Shown: positions 47,187 to 56,427, numbered from the stretch's first letter. The stretch is 64,000 bases of DNA from an uncultured Blastocatellia bacterium (GCA_946480785.1 CAMLLD010000017.1:1-64000), one strand, 5' to 3'. Numbers and translations are program-made. Notes: generated by a model not told the origin, from the letters alone.

Positions 47187-47755
47187 ACCTTACTCGTTAA
47201 CTCATAAACCAAACGGATCGGCAGGCCGACGATGTTGAAGTAGTCGCCTTCGATCTCTTCGATGAACAGCCCGGCGGCGCCTTGAATGCCGTACGCGCCC
47301 GCTTTGCCGCGTGCTTCGCCGGTCGCCACGTACCACTCGATCTCGCGCTCACTCATTTCCGCGAAGCGCACGCGCGTCGTCTCGTAATCCACGCGCGTTT
47401 CACCACCAATCCTAACGGCTGCCACTCCGGTCAACACTTCGTGCCACTTGGCGTTGAGTAGCTGCAACATGCGGCGCGCGTCATCGTCGTCGACAGGTTG
47501 GGCCAGGATCTCATCTTCGACAACCACTGTTGTGTCAGCGCCCAGGACCAAACCTGATTGCACACGCGCCGCAACCGCTTCAGCTTTCGAACGCGCGAGC
47601 CGCTGCACGTAATCCGCCGGCGCTTCGTTCGGCAGCAACGATTCGTCGATGCCCGCGACGATCGCCTCGTAAGGCCAGCCAACCGCGTCGAGCAATTCTT
47701 TGCGTCGCGGACTGCTCGACGCGAGGATCAGTTTTTCGCGAAGATGAGTATTCAT
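47183..47755 (-). CDS. maf: Maf-family nucleotide pyrophosphatase
   Basis: The 190-residue protein opens LILASSSPRRKELLDAVGW and contains LARSKAEAVAA, VLGADTTVVVEDEIL, the SxRR and GADT motifs, and GKAGAYGIQGAAGLFIEEIE, all typical of Maf (YhdE/YceF) proteins. These hydrolyse non-canonical or canonical nucleoside triphosphates, mainly dTTP/UTP in the YhdE group, and have been linked with septum formation. It is divergent from the dciA-like gene, with 49 bases between starts, and converges on the SDR gene. Confidence 0.95.
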   Translation of the reverse strand: MNTHLREKLILASSSPRRKELLDAVGWPYEAIVAGIDESLLPNEAPADYVQRLARSKAEAVAARVQSGLVLGADTTVVVEDEILAQPVDDDDARRMLQLLNAKWHEVLTGVAAVRIGGETRVDYETTRVRFAEMSEREIEWYVATGEARGKAGAYGIQGAAGLFIEEIEGDYFNIVGLPIRLVYELTSKV

Positions 47756-47804
47756 AACGGTAAGTTGCGAGCGAACAGTTTGCGTGTTTCAATCAGAGTT
47801 GGCA

Positions 47805-48101
47805 ATGGAAGGACTGATAAAAACACTGCCGGCAGTGCTGCGCGCTTCCGGCAACGCGCCTGAAGTGATCGAAGCGGCGGCGATCGCGGCGTGGAAACAC
47901 GCGGCGGGCGAGAACCTGAAGTCTCACGCAGTCGCTTTGGGTCTGCAGGACCGAACTCTGCGAGTCGCAGTGGCCGACGCCATCTGGCAGAAACAGTTGC
48001 ACGCGATGCGCGGCCAAATGCTGTTTCGCGTGAACAATTTGCTGGGCCAACCGCTCGTCGGCTCTATCGAATTCATTATCGACCCAACGCTATGCCGATA
48101 A
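47805..48101 (+). CDS. DciA-like DUF721 protein
   Basis: The protein (98 residues from the ATG at 47805; a GTG at 47784 is an alternative) matches DUF721: LPAVLRASG at the start, AAWKHAAGENLKSHAVALGL and LRVAVADAIWQKQLHAMRGQ. DciA of this domain family recruits or loads the DnaB replicative helicase in bacteria lacking DnaC. This is a short version, with the KH-like domain only. It overlaps gatC by 10 bases, so the two are co-expressed. The family call is good; helicase loading is by homology. Confidence 0.8.
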   Translation: MEGLIKTLPAVLRASGNAPEVIEAAAIAAWKHAAGENLKSHAVALGLQDRTLRVAVADAIWQKQLHAMRGQMLFRVNNLLGQPLVGSIEFIIDPTLCR

Positions 48102-48388
48102 CCGAAGCTGACATCGCGAAAGTCGCGCAACTCGCGCATCTCGAGCTCGCCGACGAAGAACTAAAAACCTTCGGCTCACAGATCGCGGAGATCGTCGCCT
48201 ACGTGGAACAACTCAACGAGCTCGACACGACCAACGTCGAACCCGCCATCGGCGGTCTAACACCCGAAGGCGAACGCACCACCACCTCACGCGAAGACGA
48301 GATCGAAGGCTCCCTGGGCCAAAAAACAGCCCTCGCCGAAGCCCCCGACCCCGCCTCGGGCCACTTCCGCGTCCCAAAGGTGTTGTAG
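48092..48388 (+). CDS. gatC: Asp-tRNA(Asn)/Glu-tRNA(Gln) amidotransferase subunit C
   Basis: The 98-residue product shows the GatC pattern: [34 protein letters not shown] and a C-terminal HFRVPKVL. GatC wraps around GatA and supports assembly of the GatCAB complex that amidates mischarged Glu-tRNA(Gln) or Asp-tRNA(Asn). The ATG at 48092 overlaps the dciA-like gene by 10 bases. gatA follows after 10 bases. gatB is not in the window. Confidence 0.94.
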   Translation: MPITEADIAKVAQLAHLELADEELKTFGSQIAEIVAYVEQLNELDTTNVEPAIGGLTPEGERTTTSREDEIEGSLGQKTALAEAPDPASGHFRVPKVL

Positions 48389-48398
48389 TCATCAACCT

Positions 48399-49814
48399 AT
48401 GTCGCGTGAAACTGTAGAGTTTGCTGTTAGTGCCGCGGAGCGGCTCAATGAGACGCTCAATGCTTTTCTCGAGATCGATCGGGAGGGGGCGTTGGCGCGT
48501 GCCGCCGAGATCGACAAAGGGGCGGCGAATTCCGAAAAGAGTGAGGGCGTGCTCGCGGGGGTGCCGGTTGCCGTTAAGGACAATATCTGTGTGCGGGGGA
48601 TGCAGGCGTCGTGTGGGTCGCGCATCCTCGGCGATTATCATCCGCCTTATAACGCCACCGTCATCGAACGTCTCATCAACGCCGGCGCCGTAATCGTCGG
48701 CAAGACTAACTGCGACGAGTTTGCCATGGGCTCGTCAAACGAAAACTCCGCTTTTGGACCAGTCAAAAATCCGTGGGACACAACGCGCGTGCCCGGCGGC
48801 TCGTCAGGCGGCTCGGCCACCGCTGTCGCCGCGGGCATCGTGCCCATCGCCCTCGGCTCCGACACCGGCGGTTCAGTCAGACAACCAGCCTCACTCGTCG
48901 GCGTGCTCGGACTCAAACCAACTTACGGACGCAACTCACGCTACGGTCTCGTCGCGTTTGCGTCGTCGTTGGACCAAATCGGAATCTTCGCCCGTGACAT
49001 CGGCGACATGGCGCGTACGCTCGGCGTCATCGCCGGACGCGATCGACACGACGCCACGAGCGCCGACGTGCCCGTGCCCAACTATACAAAGGCGCTCGAC
49101 GGCAACCTCAAAGGCGCGCGACTCGGCTTTCCCTCAGCGTTGTTTGGCAAAGGATTGGACCAGGAGGTTGGGGAGGCGGTGAAGAATGCCGTCGACGTCT
49201 ATCGCGAACTCGGCGCGGAGATCGTCGAAGTAGAACTCCCGCACGCCAGTTACGCGATCGCCGTTTACTACATCATCGCGACCGCCGAAGCATCGTCGAA
49301 CCTCGCGCGCTTCGACGGCGTGCGTTACGGCTTTCGCGCGGAAGACGCGCCCGAGCTGCGCCAGATGTATCGCAAGACACGCGAGGAAGGTTTCGGCGCG
49401 GAAGTGAAGCGGCGCATCATGCTCGGCACATACGTGCTCTCAGCCGGTTATTACGACGCTTACTATCGCAAGGCCCAGCAAGTACGCACGCTCATCAAGA
49501 ACGACTTTCTCAATGCTTTCAAAAACTGCGACGCGATCATCACGCCCACCGCGCCGACGCCCGCGTTTGCGATCGGTGAAAAGGTCGACGATCCGCTCGC
49601 GATGTATCTCAACGACATCTACACCGTGACGGCAAACCTCGCCGGCATTCCCGGTCTCAGCGTGCCGTGCGGACTATCATCACAACGATTGCCAATCGGC
49701 TTTCAGCTTCTTGGTCCATACTGGTCGGAGCCAACGCTCTTCAAGTTGGCCCATGCGTACCAGCAAGTGCGGCCGTTTACTGAACGTCCTGCCGTCTACG
49801 CTTCACAGCCGTAA
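48399..49814 (+). CDS. gatA: Asp-tRNA(Asn)/Glu-tRNA(Gln) amidotransferase subunit A
   Basis: The 471-residue amidase-signature protein holds the catalytic Lys in [14 protein letters not shown] and the Ser residues in [16 protein letters not shown] and [17 protein letters not shown], the Ser-cisSer-Lys triad. [20 protein letters not shown] and [13 protein letters not shown] are GatA-specific. It releases ammonia from glutamine or asparagine for the GatB reaction. It follows gatC in an operon and its 3' end overlaps the small minus-strand gene by 38 bases. No irregularity seen. Confidence 0.96.
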   Translation: MSRETVEFAVSAAERLNETLNAFLEIDREGALARAAEIDKGAANSEKSEGVLAGVPVAVKDNICVRGMQASCGSRILGDYHPPYNATVIERLINAGAVIVGKTNCDEFAMGSSNENSAFGPVKNPWDTTRVPGGSSGGSATAVAAGIVPIALGSDTGGSVRQPASLVGVLGLKPTYGRNSRYGLVAFASSLDQIGIFARDIGDMARTLGVIAGRDRHDATSADVPVPNYTKALDGNLKGARLGFPSALFGKGLDQEVGEAVKNAVDVYRELGAEIVEVELPHASYAIAVYYIIATAEASSNLARFDGVRYGFRAEDAPELRQMYRKTREEGFGAEVKRRIMLGTYVLSAGYYDAYYRKAQQVRTLIKNDFLNAFKNCDAIITPTAPTPAFAIGEKVDDPLAMYLNDIYTVTANLAGIPGLSVPCGLSSQRLPIGFQLLGPYWSEPTLFKLAHAYQQVRPFTERPAVYASQP

Positions 49815-50070
49815 CGCGCGATCTCTTTTTTCGTGGTTTGTCGGGGATGAGGTCGCCCGTGAAGATCTCGAGCACACCTTTGGCGGTGCCGACGACGGGC
49901 GTCACGTCGAGGCCGACGTGTACGACGCCGGGAATCAGCCCTTTCTTTCTGATTTCGTAACCGGCTAGACCGACGGCGAAGACCGACCCAAGGATCGGAA
50001 TCGGTTTGACGATGCGTTTGGCGAGGCCCCAACCGCCGGCGCGAACGATTCTGCGTTTGACACTACTCAT
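49777..50070 (-). CDS. small protein with pre-toxin-TG-like motif, unknown function
   Basis: From the ATG at 50070 (an earlier start at 50100 is possible) the protein has 97 residues. A basic N-terminus ([12 protein letters not shown]) precedes a hydrophobic region ([20 protein letters not shown]), then [20 protein letters not shown] and a very basic tail ([15 protein letters not shown]). The D-x-x-P-V-V-G-x-x-K...E...TG pattern resembles the pre-toxin TG domain that precedes toxin modules in polymorphic toxins, but here it stands alone with no toxin. It may be a small membrane-associated protein. The tail overlaps gatA by 38 bases. Real gene likely; function unknown. Confidence 0.6.
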   Translation of the reverse strand: MSSVKRRIVRAGGWGLAKRIVKPIPILGSVFAVGLAGYEIRKKGLIPGVVHVGLDVTPVVGTAKGVLEIFTGDLIPDKPRKKRSRVTAVKRRRQDVQ

Positions 50071-50119
50071 CTCGTTTCGATCAAAGCACGGCAGCGGCAA
50101 TTTTGGCTACTGTGCTAGC

Positions 50120-51166
50120 ATGGCTTCGATGCGCTGCAAGTTCGTTCTGTTTGTTTTCGCAATTCTCATCGCTGCGTTTTTGTTTTCGTGTCGCTCCGGC
50201 GGCGGTGGCGGTGGGCGGCGTCTGCTGATCTACACGCCGCACGGACAAGACCTGCTCAAAGATTTCATCGCGCGTTACAAGGAAAAGAATCCCGGCGTCG
50301 ACGTGCAGTTTCTCGACATGGGCTCGCGCGAGATTCTCGAGCGCGTCACGGTCGAACGAAACCATCCGCAAGCGGATCTCTGGTGGGGCGCGTCGCACAC
50401 GACTTTTCAAACCGCGGCTGACGAGAATCTGTTGGCCCAATACCGTCCGACCTGGGCCGACAAAATTCCCGCCGAGTCACGCGATGCAAACGATCGCTGG
50501 TACGGCACTTACGAAACACCGCAAGTGCTCGCTTACAACAGCGACGCGGTCACCGCCGGCGAGGCGCCGCGCGATTGGGACGACATGCTCGACCCGAAGT
50601 GGCGCGACAAGATTCTCATTCGCAATCCCAATCCGTCCGACACGATGCGCGCGATCTTCGGCGCGATGATCTGGCGCTTCTACAAAGACACCGGCTCGCC
50701 GCAAGCCGGTTACGACTGGCTGCGCAAACTCGACGCGAACGTTCACGAATACACCGCCGACGGCACGTTGATGATGCAGAAGCTCGCGCGTCGCGAAGGC
50801 CTCGTGACGATGTGGGACATGCCCGACGTGCGTCTTTACAAGGAACAGAAAAATTTTCCCGTCGGCTACAACGTGCCCGCGAGCGGCACGCCCGTGGTCA
50901 TCGACGGCATCGCGATCGTTCGCGGCGCACCGAACGAAGAAGAAGCGAAACGCTTCTACGAATTTGTGACGACGCCGGAGAGCCTCGCTTACGCGGCGCA
51001 CAAGTTTTATCGCATTCCGGTGCGCACGGACCTCGATCGCTCGCAACTGCCCGCGTGGATGAACGAGCCGTTCAAACAACTGCCGCTCGATTGGGAGCTG
51101 TTGCGAAAACAGGGCGCCGACTGGTTAAGATACTGGGACACTGAGATTCGCGGGCGTAACAAATAA
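50120..51166 (+). CDS. ABC transporter substrate-binding lipoprotein (iron/polyamine type)
   Basis: The 348-residue product has a lipoprotein signal (FVFAILIAAFLFSC) and a periplasmic-binding domain of the bacterial extracellular solute-binding class: LLIYTPHGQDLLKDFIARYK, ADLWWGASHTTFQTA and DPKWRDKILIRNPNPSDTM resemble binding proteins for Fe3+, 2-aminoethylphosphonate or thiamine. I cannot fix the ligand; no Tyr pair typical of Fe-binding proteins stands out. The ATG at 50120 or 50129 may start it. It is followed by the ATPase and a two-domain permease, a complete importer. A 15-bp-arm palindrome directly follows its stop. Confidence 0.88.
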   Translation: MASMRCKFVLFVFAILIAAFLFSCRSGGGGGGRRLLIYTPHGQDLLKDFIARYKEKNPGVDVQFLDMGSREILERVTVERNHPQADLWWGASHTTFQTAADENLLAQYRPTWADKIPAESRDANDRWYGTYETPQVLAYNSDAVTAGEAPRDWDDMLDPKWRDKILIRNPNPSDTMRAIFGAMIWRFYKDTGSPQAGYDWLRKLDANVHEYTADGTLMMQKLARREGLVTMWDMPDVRLYKEQKNFPVGYNVPASGTPVVIDGIAIVRGAPNEEEAKRFYEFVTTPESLAYAAHKFYRIPVRTDLDRSQLPAWMNEPFKQLPLDWELLRKQGADWLRYWDTEIRGRNK

Positions 51167-51216
51167 AGCCATCCACAGATTACGCAGAGGTTAATCTGTG
51201 GAATCTGTGGATGGCT
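51167..51216. repeat. palindromic copy of the dispersed repeat between ABC genes
   Basis: AGCCATCCACAGATT (51167-51181) and its exact reverse complement AATCTGTGGATGGCT (51202-51216) form a 15-bp stem around a 20-base loop that holds another AATCTGTGG. It begins right after the substrate-binding gene's stop codon and ends 8 bases before the ATPase start. No T-run follows, so it may stabilise the upstream message rather than terminate. Confidence 0.8.
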
Positions 51217-51224
51217 CTGACACG

Positions 51225-52301
51225 ATGGCCCTTCTCTCGCTACAAAGCATCTCGCGCAGCTTTGGCTCGACGCCGGCTGTGATCGACGTGTCGCTCGCTG
51301 TTGAGCGCGGAGAGTTTTTTGGTTTGCTTGGACCATCAGGTTGCGGCAAGACAACGACGCTCAGAATGATCGCGGGTCTGGAAAAACCCGACGCAGGATC
51401 GATCCGTTTCGACGGCAAGGAGATAACGAACCTGCCGCCCGAGCGTCGCGGCTTCGGCATGGTCTTCCAGAACTACGCGCTCTTTCCGCACCTCAACGTG
51501 TTTGAGAACGTCGCGTTTGGATTGCGCGCGCGCCACGCGCCGAAAGCCGAAACGAACGAACGCGTGCAGAGCGCGCTCGAGCTGGTCCAACTTCCGGGTT
51601 ACGAAAAACGCGCTATTGACGAGCTGTCGGGCGGGCAACAGCAACGCGTCGCGATCGCGCGGGCGATCGCGATCGAGCCGGCGTTGTTGTTGTTTGACGA
51701 ACCGTTATCGAATCTCGACGTGTCGCTGCGTGAATCAACGCGTGGAGAGTTGCGTGAGCTGGTGACGCGTCTCGGGTTGACGGCGGTTTACGTCACACAC
51801 GATCAGGAAGAAGCGTTTGCGTTGTGCGATCGGATCAGTGTGATGGTTGGCGGACGTTTGATGCAGACTGGCAAGCCGCGTGAGCTTTATGAAGAACCGG
51901 CGGACATCGCGGTGGCGCGGTTTCTCGGACGGAATAATTTGATTCGCGCGATGCGTTTGAGTTCGAGCAAGACGAGCGAGGGTGAGTTCAAGACGCTCGA
52001 CGGCGGGCACACGCTGCATGTGCCGGTGAGTCGGGATGAGTTGGCGCCGTTGAATAAGCCGGTGGTGCTGGCGATTCGGCCCGAGCACGTGCAACTCAGT
52101 GCTGATCATGATGGCGCGGAGAATTCGCTGCGCGGAACGATACGCGAGATCGTGTTTGCGGGCGCGACGTCGACGATTCGTGTTGATGCGAATGGGCTGT
52201 TGCTCGAAGCGCTGGCGGTCGAACCCGATAATTTGCAACTCAACCAGGAATGCACTGTAGTTCTGCGCGGCGACAAGCTACGACTCTTAAACCACGGATG
52301 A
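51225..52301 (+). CDS. ABC transporter ATP-binding protein (FbpC/PotA type)
   Basis: The 358-residue protein has Walker A GLLGPSGCGKTT, Q-loop VFQNYALFPHLNV, signature LSGGQQQRVAIARA, Walker B LLLFDEPLSNLD and H-loop VTHDQEEA. The C-terminal 110 residues form a TOBE-type regulatory domain (KPVVLAIRPEHVQLS). It energises the importer made with the adjacent lipoprotein and permease. I prefer the ATG at 51225; the GTG at 51198 would start within the palindromic repeat. Its last residues (LLNHG) are encoded by another repeat copy that also starts the permease, with a 4-base ATGA overlap. Confidence 0.93.
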   Translation: MALLSLQSISRSFGSTPAVIDVSLAVERGEFFGLLGPSGCGKTTTLRMIAGLEKPDAGSIRFDGKEITNLPPERRGFGMVFQNYALFPHLNVFENVAFGLRARHAPKAETNERVQSALELVQLPGYEKRAIDELSGGQQQRVAIARAIAIEPALLLFDEPLSNLDVSLRESTRGELRELVTRLGLTAVYVTHDQEEAFALCDRISVMVGGRLMQTGKPRELYEEPADIAVARFLGRNNLIRAMRLSSSKTSEGEFKTLDGGHTLHVPVSRDELAPLNKPVVLAIRPEHVQLSADHDGAENSLRGTIREIVFAGATSTIRVDANGLLLEALAVEPDNLQLNQECTVVLRGDKLRLLNHG

Positions 52302-52310
52302 ACACGAATC
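52290..52310. repeat. dispersed repeat copy, ATPase/permease junction
   Basis: AACCACGGATGAACACGAAT is a near-complete copy of the dispersed repeat. It encodes the end of the ATPase (NHG, stop) and, in another frame, the start codon and first residues (MNTNR) of the permease. Confidence 0.7.
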
Positions 52311-53977
52311 GAGTTCTGCTGCTCCTCATCGCTCTCGTGGTGCTCGTCTACGGAGTCATTTATCCAAACGCGGCAGTTGTTGTTAGTTCATTGGTGAAGG
52401 ATGGTGTGTGGACGCTCGCGAATTACCGCGAGGTGTTAGCGCAGCGGGTCGTGATCGAGGCGATCGTGAGCAGCCTGGGGTTGTCGATCGCGACGGTGGT
52501 GTTGTGTGCACTCGTCGGTGTGCCGCTCGCGTTTTTGTTTGAACGATTTACTTTTCCGGGGCGGCGATTCTTTGCTGCCATCGCGGCGTTGCCGCTCGTG
52601 CTGCCGCCGCTGGTCGGCACCGTGGCTTTCATCTTCCTCGCGGGTGAGAGCGGCATTCTCGCGCACGGCATTCAAAACCTTCTCCACTTGCAAACTCCGC
52701 CGTGGCGACTCGCCGGCTGGCCCGCGTTGCTGCTCTTTCACACTTACACAATGTATCCGTTCTTTTACGTGCTCACCGGCGCGGGACTAAGAAGAATCGA
52801 TGCGAGTCTCGCCGAAGCAGCACGAAGTTTGGGCGGCTCGCGCGCATTCGTCTTCGCGCGCGTGCTCGCGCCGCAACTCACTCCGTCATTGATCGCCGCC
52901 GCACTGCTCACATTCATGACATCAATGGCGTCGTTCAGCGCGCCGTTATTGTTCGGCGGCAACGTGCGCGTGTTGACACTCGAGATCTTCACCGCGCGGC
53001 AACGAGGCGACCTGACGATGGCGACGACGGAAACAGTCGTACTCGCAGTGATCTCGCTCGCGGCGTTGATTGTGTTTCAGCGTTACGAAGGCACGCGGAA
53101 GTTTGCGGCGGCCACGATGAAAGGCGCGCCACGACGGCGCGTCACGATCGCGAGCGGCAAAGCGCGTGTGCTCGCCGCAAGCGCCGCGATCGTGTTTGCG
53201 ATCGTGCTCGTATTGCCGGTCGCAACGCTGATTCTCGTGAGTTTCGCGCGCGAAGGATCGTGGACGACGCAGACGCTGCCCGCCGCTTACACGCTGGCGA
53301 ACTATCAGCGCCTCTTCAGCGATCCAAACGCTACGGAAGTGTTCTTCAACAGCTTCTCGATGGCGGCGATAGCGGCGGTGGCCGCGCTCGTGTGGAGCTT
53401 CTGCGTGGTGACGTTGCTCGTCAAACGCGAGCGCGGCCAGTCAGCATTTCTCGGACGCAACGGCCGCAGGTTACTCTCGTTGCTGATCCTGATTCCGTGG
53501 GCGTTGCCGGGAACGGTGGTCGCGGTTTCGGTCGCGGAAGCTTACGGGCGGCCGAGTTCGTTGCTGGGCTCGTTCGTGCTGGTCGGAACGTTCTGGATTC
53601 TCCCCGTAATTTATTTTCTGCGTTTCATGCCGCTCGTGGTGCGCGCGCTACAGGCGAGCACGGAACAGGTCGACCCGGCGCTCGGCGAGGCGGCCGGGTC
53701 GTTGGGTGCGCGCGCGTGGCAACGATTTTTGCGCGTGACGTTGCCGCTGGTTTGGCCGGGCGCGGTCGCGGGTACGCTGCTGGCGTTTGTGATCGCGTTG
53801 GGTGAATATGTCGCTTCCGTGCTGGTGTTCGTGCCCGCGAATCGACCCATCTCGATCGCGATTGCCTCGGAGTTGAGAGATTTTAATTTGGGAACGGCGG
53901 CGGCGTACGGAGTGGTTTTGATCGCCATCATCTCGGTGAGTATGTTTGTAGCTGAGAAGCTTGAAAGGATGCGATGA
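52298..53977 (+). CDS. ABC transporter permease with two fused membrane domains (FbpB-like)
   Basis: The 559-residue protein carries two binding-protein-dependent permease domains of about six helices each (about 1-265 and 285-559). Each holds an EAA loop: DASLAEAARSLGGSRAFVFA and DPALGEAAGSLGARAWQRFL. Fused permeases are usual for ferric-ion, thiamine and phosphonate importers. The ATG at 52298 gives MNTNRVLLLLIALVVLVY, a leader partly made by repeat sequence; it overlaps the ATPase gene. The PIG-L gene starts in its last codons (ATGA), so the whole group is one transcript. Substrate unknown. Confidence 0.93.
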   Translation: MNTNRVLLLLIALVVLVYGVIYPNAAVVVSSLVKDGVWTLANYREVLAQRVVIEAIVSSLGLSIATVVLCALVGVPLAFLFERFTFPGRRFFAAIAALPLVLPPLVGTVAFIFLAGESGILAHGIQNLLHLQTPPWRLAGWPALLLFHTYTMYPFFYVLTGAGLRRIDASLAEAARSLGGSRAFVFARVLAPQLTPSLIAAALLTFMTSMASFSAPLLFGGNVRVLTLEIFTARQRGDLTMATTETVVLAVISLAALIVFQRYEGTRKFAAATMKGAPRRRVTIASGKARVLAASAAIVFAIVLVLPVATLILVSFAREGSWTTQTLPAAYTLANYQRLFSDPNATEVFFNSFSMAAIAAVAALVWSFCVVTLLVKRERGQSAFLGRNGRRLLSLLILIPWALPGTVVAVSVAEAYGRPSSLLGSFVLVGTFWILPVIYFLRFMPLVVRALQASTEQVDPALGEAAGSLGARAWQRFLRVTLPLVWPGAVAGTLLAFVIALGEYVASVLVFVPANRPISIAIASELRDFNLGTAAAYGVVLIAIISVSMFVAEKLERMR

Positions 53978-55728
53978 GGTTTTTTCCACGGATAACACAG
54001 ATCGGTTTGATAGTGGTGTTGCTGCTGGCCGGAGTGCCGGTGCGGTCGCAGTCAGAAGACAAAGCACAGCTATACCAGGCGCTGCTGGATCTCACGAATC
54101 CGTGGACGGTGATGTGCGTTGCGGCGCATCCCGACGACGAAGACGGCACGAGCTTGACGGTGCTGCGACGCAAGTATGGCGTGCACACCGTTTCGCTTTT
54201 CTCTACGTTCGGTGAGGGCGGGCAGAACGCGGTTGGACCAGAGCTTTACGAAGAGCTTGGGGTGATTCGCGCGCACGAGACGCTCGCCGCCGCGGAAGTA
54301 CAGGGCTCGGAGCCGTACTTTCTCGGCTTTCGTGATTTCGGTTTTTCGAAATCCGCGGAAGAGACTTATCGCATCTGGGGTGGTGAGCGCGAACTGCTGC
54401 GCCGCATGGTACTTCAGATTCGCCGCCTGCGACCCGACGCGATCATTACCAATCACGACACGACGAGCGGTCACGGTAATCACCAGGCGACGGGCCGCAT
54501 GATTCTGCAGGCGTTTGACGCGGCCGCCGATCCGAAACAGTTTCCCGAACAACTCAAGGAAGTAAGCGTCTGGCAAGTGCAGCGGCTCTTCGTTCGCACG
54601 CGCGGCAATGACACGGCGGGGCAAACGTTTGCGATCGATCCGAATGAAACCGATCCGGCGCGCGGCACCACCTACGCACAACAGGCGCTCGACGCGTTGC
54701 ACAAACACGCGACGCAGGGGCCGTGGCCGAAGTCAGTTCCGGCCGGCGGCGGTCGTGTTAGTCGTTACACGCTCGTGAAGTCGGCGCCGAATGCACCGGC
54801 GCTTCCGGCAGGCGCGAAGACTCCGCTTGACGGCCTGAAGCTGCCCGAGCAGATAAGCGAGCGATTGATCCCGCCGACGATCGAAAGCAAACCGCTGACA
54901 GAGTTTGCCGATCGACGTCTCGAAGTTTTGGTGTCGCTGATCAACGCGCGCCGGCGTGGCGCGTTCACCGCGCCTGACGACGTGATGGCGCTCGATCCGC
55001 AACGCTTCAAACTGATGTCGTCGCGGCTCGACAAAGCGCTTGCGACTGCGACCGGAGTCACCATGACGTTGAATCAGGAAGGCAGCGCGCTCGTGCCCGG
55101 TGAGAAGGCGCGCATCAATGCGTCGCTGAGCAACAACGGCGTGGGCGACATTCAGATCAAGCAAGTGACGTTTCGCGGGCTTGGTTTGGAAACGCCTGTG
55201 AAAGTCGCCGACAAGATGTTGCCGGGCACGGAGACTGTGGGGCAGATCGACTTCACCACGCCGAAGAATGCGAGTCTCACGACGCCGCCGTCGGAGCATC
55301 TTTATGACGGCAAGCTGTTTGGCGAACCGCTGACGGCGGAAGCGGAGTTGGGCGTCGAAGGTGTCACGTTCAAAGCGGGTACTGAGATCACGCGCAACGT
55401 TGCGCCAGCGGTTGAAATTCTCGAGGTCGAGCCGGAGCCTTACGTCACTACGCCCGCGACTTCGCAAAAGCCACTTGAGTTCAAAGTGAAGGTGCAGAAC
55501 CATCTTGCTGGTCCGTTTCGCGGACTGCTGCGCGTGCGTGGTCCGAGTTTGGAAACAGGCAAGGAGATCGAGTTGCAACCCGATCAGATCGACACTTCGG
55601 ACATCGTGGTGCGGAGTCTTGCGTTGACCGGACTGATGCAGAATTCAAACGTGGACATCACGGTCGATCTGCGGCCGCCCGGATCCCGGCCGGCACGGTC
55701 GATCTGCGTAACCCGACTGCGCCGATAA
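53974..55728 (+). CDS. secreted PIG-L family deacetylase, N-terminal part (frameshifted gene)
   Basis: The 584-residue frame has a signal peptide (GLIVVLLLAGVPVRSQ) and the PIG-L/LmbE zinc deacetylase domain: VAAHPDDEDGTSLTVLRR holds the metal-binding HPDD motif, and ITNHDTTSGHGNHQATGRMI a later metal ligand. PIG-L enzymes remove acetyl groups from GlcNAc-containing compounds. From about residue 300 beta-rich domains follow. The frame ends in DLRPPGSRPARSICVTRLRR, which loses similarity to the expected pattern; the continuation is in another frame from about 55683 (IPAGTVDLRNP). One base is missing near 55682. Its first residues (RFFPRITQIG) are encoded by a repeat copy. Confidence 0.85.
   Translation: MRFFPRITQIGLIVVLLLAGVPVRSQSEDKAQLYQALLDLTNPWTVMCVAAHPDDEDGTSLTVLRRKYGVHTVSLFSTFGEGGQNAVGPELYEELGVIRAHETLAAAEVQGSEPYFLGFRDFGFSKSAEETYRIWGGERELLRRMVLQIRRLRPDAIITNHDTTSGHGNHQATGRMILQAFDAAADPKQFPEQLKEVSVWQVQRLFVRTRGNDTAGQTFAIDPNETDPARGTTYAQQALDALHKHATQGPWPKSVPAGGGRVSRYTLVKSAPNAPALPAGAKTPLDGLKLPEQISERLIPPTIESKPLTEFADRRLEVLVSLINARRRGAFTAPDDVMALDPQRFKLMSSRLDKALATATGVTMTLNQEGSALVPGEKARINASLSNNGVGDIQIKQVTFRGLGLETPVKVADKMLPGTETVGQIDFTTPKNASLTTPPSEHLYDGKLFGEPLTAEAELGVEGVTFKAGTEITRNVAPAVEILEVEPEPYVTTPATSQKPLEFKVKVQNHLAGPFRGLLRVRGPSLETGKEIELQPDQIDTSDIVVRSLALTGLMQNSNVDITVDLRPPGSRPARSICVTRLRR
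53986..54005. repeat. dispersed repeat copy at start of PIG-L gene
   Basis: CCACGGATAACACAGATCGG matches the repeat core. It encodes PRITQIG, in front of the hydrophobic part of the PIG-L signal peptide. Confidence 0.65.
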
Positions 55729-55739
55729 CGAAGAAGACG

Positions 55740-56426
55740 GTGCCGCTGGTCTATGCGAATGCGATCGTCGTGGCGGGACGCAAGGTTGGTTACCTGCCGA
55801 GTTATGACAAGACACTGGAGCGCGCGTTGGCGTCGCTCGGTGTCGATGCGAAGCAGTTGACGATCGACGACATTGCGAAGGCGGACCTCTCGATGTTTCA
55901 GACGATCGTGCTCGACAACCGGCCGTATGAAGCGCATCCGGAGCTCGTGGGGTTGAATGCGCGGTTGCTGAAGTATGTCGAGGATGGCGGGACGCTCATC
56001 GTCTTCTATTCCAAAACTAACGAATGGAATCCCGATCCGAATCGCAACCGGCCGCAGCTTGCGCCGTATCCGATCGTTGTTGGTGACGAGCGCGTGACGC
56101 TGGAAGATGCCCCCGTGACGTTTTTGCAGCCGCGTAATTTTCTGTTGCACTTCCCGAACCGGATCACGCAGGCTGACTTCGCGAACTGGGTGCAGGAGCG
56201 CGGGCTCTATTTTCCGCGGGAATGGGATCCGAAGTACACGGCTGTGCTAGGGACGAGCGATCCGGGCGAGCCGATGTTGCGTGGTGGTCTACTGGTCGCG
56301 CCGTATGGTCGGGGGAATTACATCTACACGAGTTTTGTGTGGTATCGGCAACTGCGTGCGGGGCTACCGGGAGGTTATCGCTTCTTCGCGAATATGATCA
56401 GTTACGGTAGACCGAAACAGGATTAA
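55740..56426 (+). CDS. PIG-L family protein, C-terminal part (continuation after frameshift)
   Basis: This 228-residue frame (GTG at 55740, but open from at least 55683) has no start signals and continues the preceding protein. Joining the frames by adding one base gives LRPPG-IPAGTVDLRNPTAP. It contains VGYLPSYDKTLERALASLGV, a TLIVFYSKTNEWNPDP segment and YTSFVWYRQLRAGLPGGYRF, resembling the glutamine-amidotransferase-like C-terminal domain of large secreted PIG-L proteins. In other members both parts are one chain of about 810 residues. The break is either a real mutation or an assembly error. A repeat copy follows its stop. Confidence 0.78.
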   Translation: MPLVYANAIVVAGRKVGYLPSYDKTLERALASLGVDAKQLTIDDIAKADLSMFQTIVLDNRPYEAHPELVGLNARLLKYVEDGGTLIVFYSKTNEWNPDPNRNRPQLAPYPIVVGDERVTLEDAPVTFLQPRNFLLHFPNRITQADFANWVQERGLYFPREWDPKYTAVLGTSDPGEPMLRGGLLVAPYGRGNYIYTSFVWYRQLRAGLPGGYRFFANMISYGRPKQD

Positions 56427-56427
56427 G

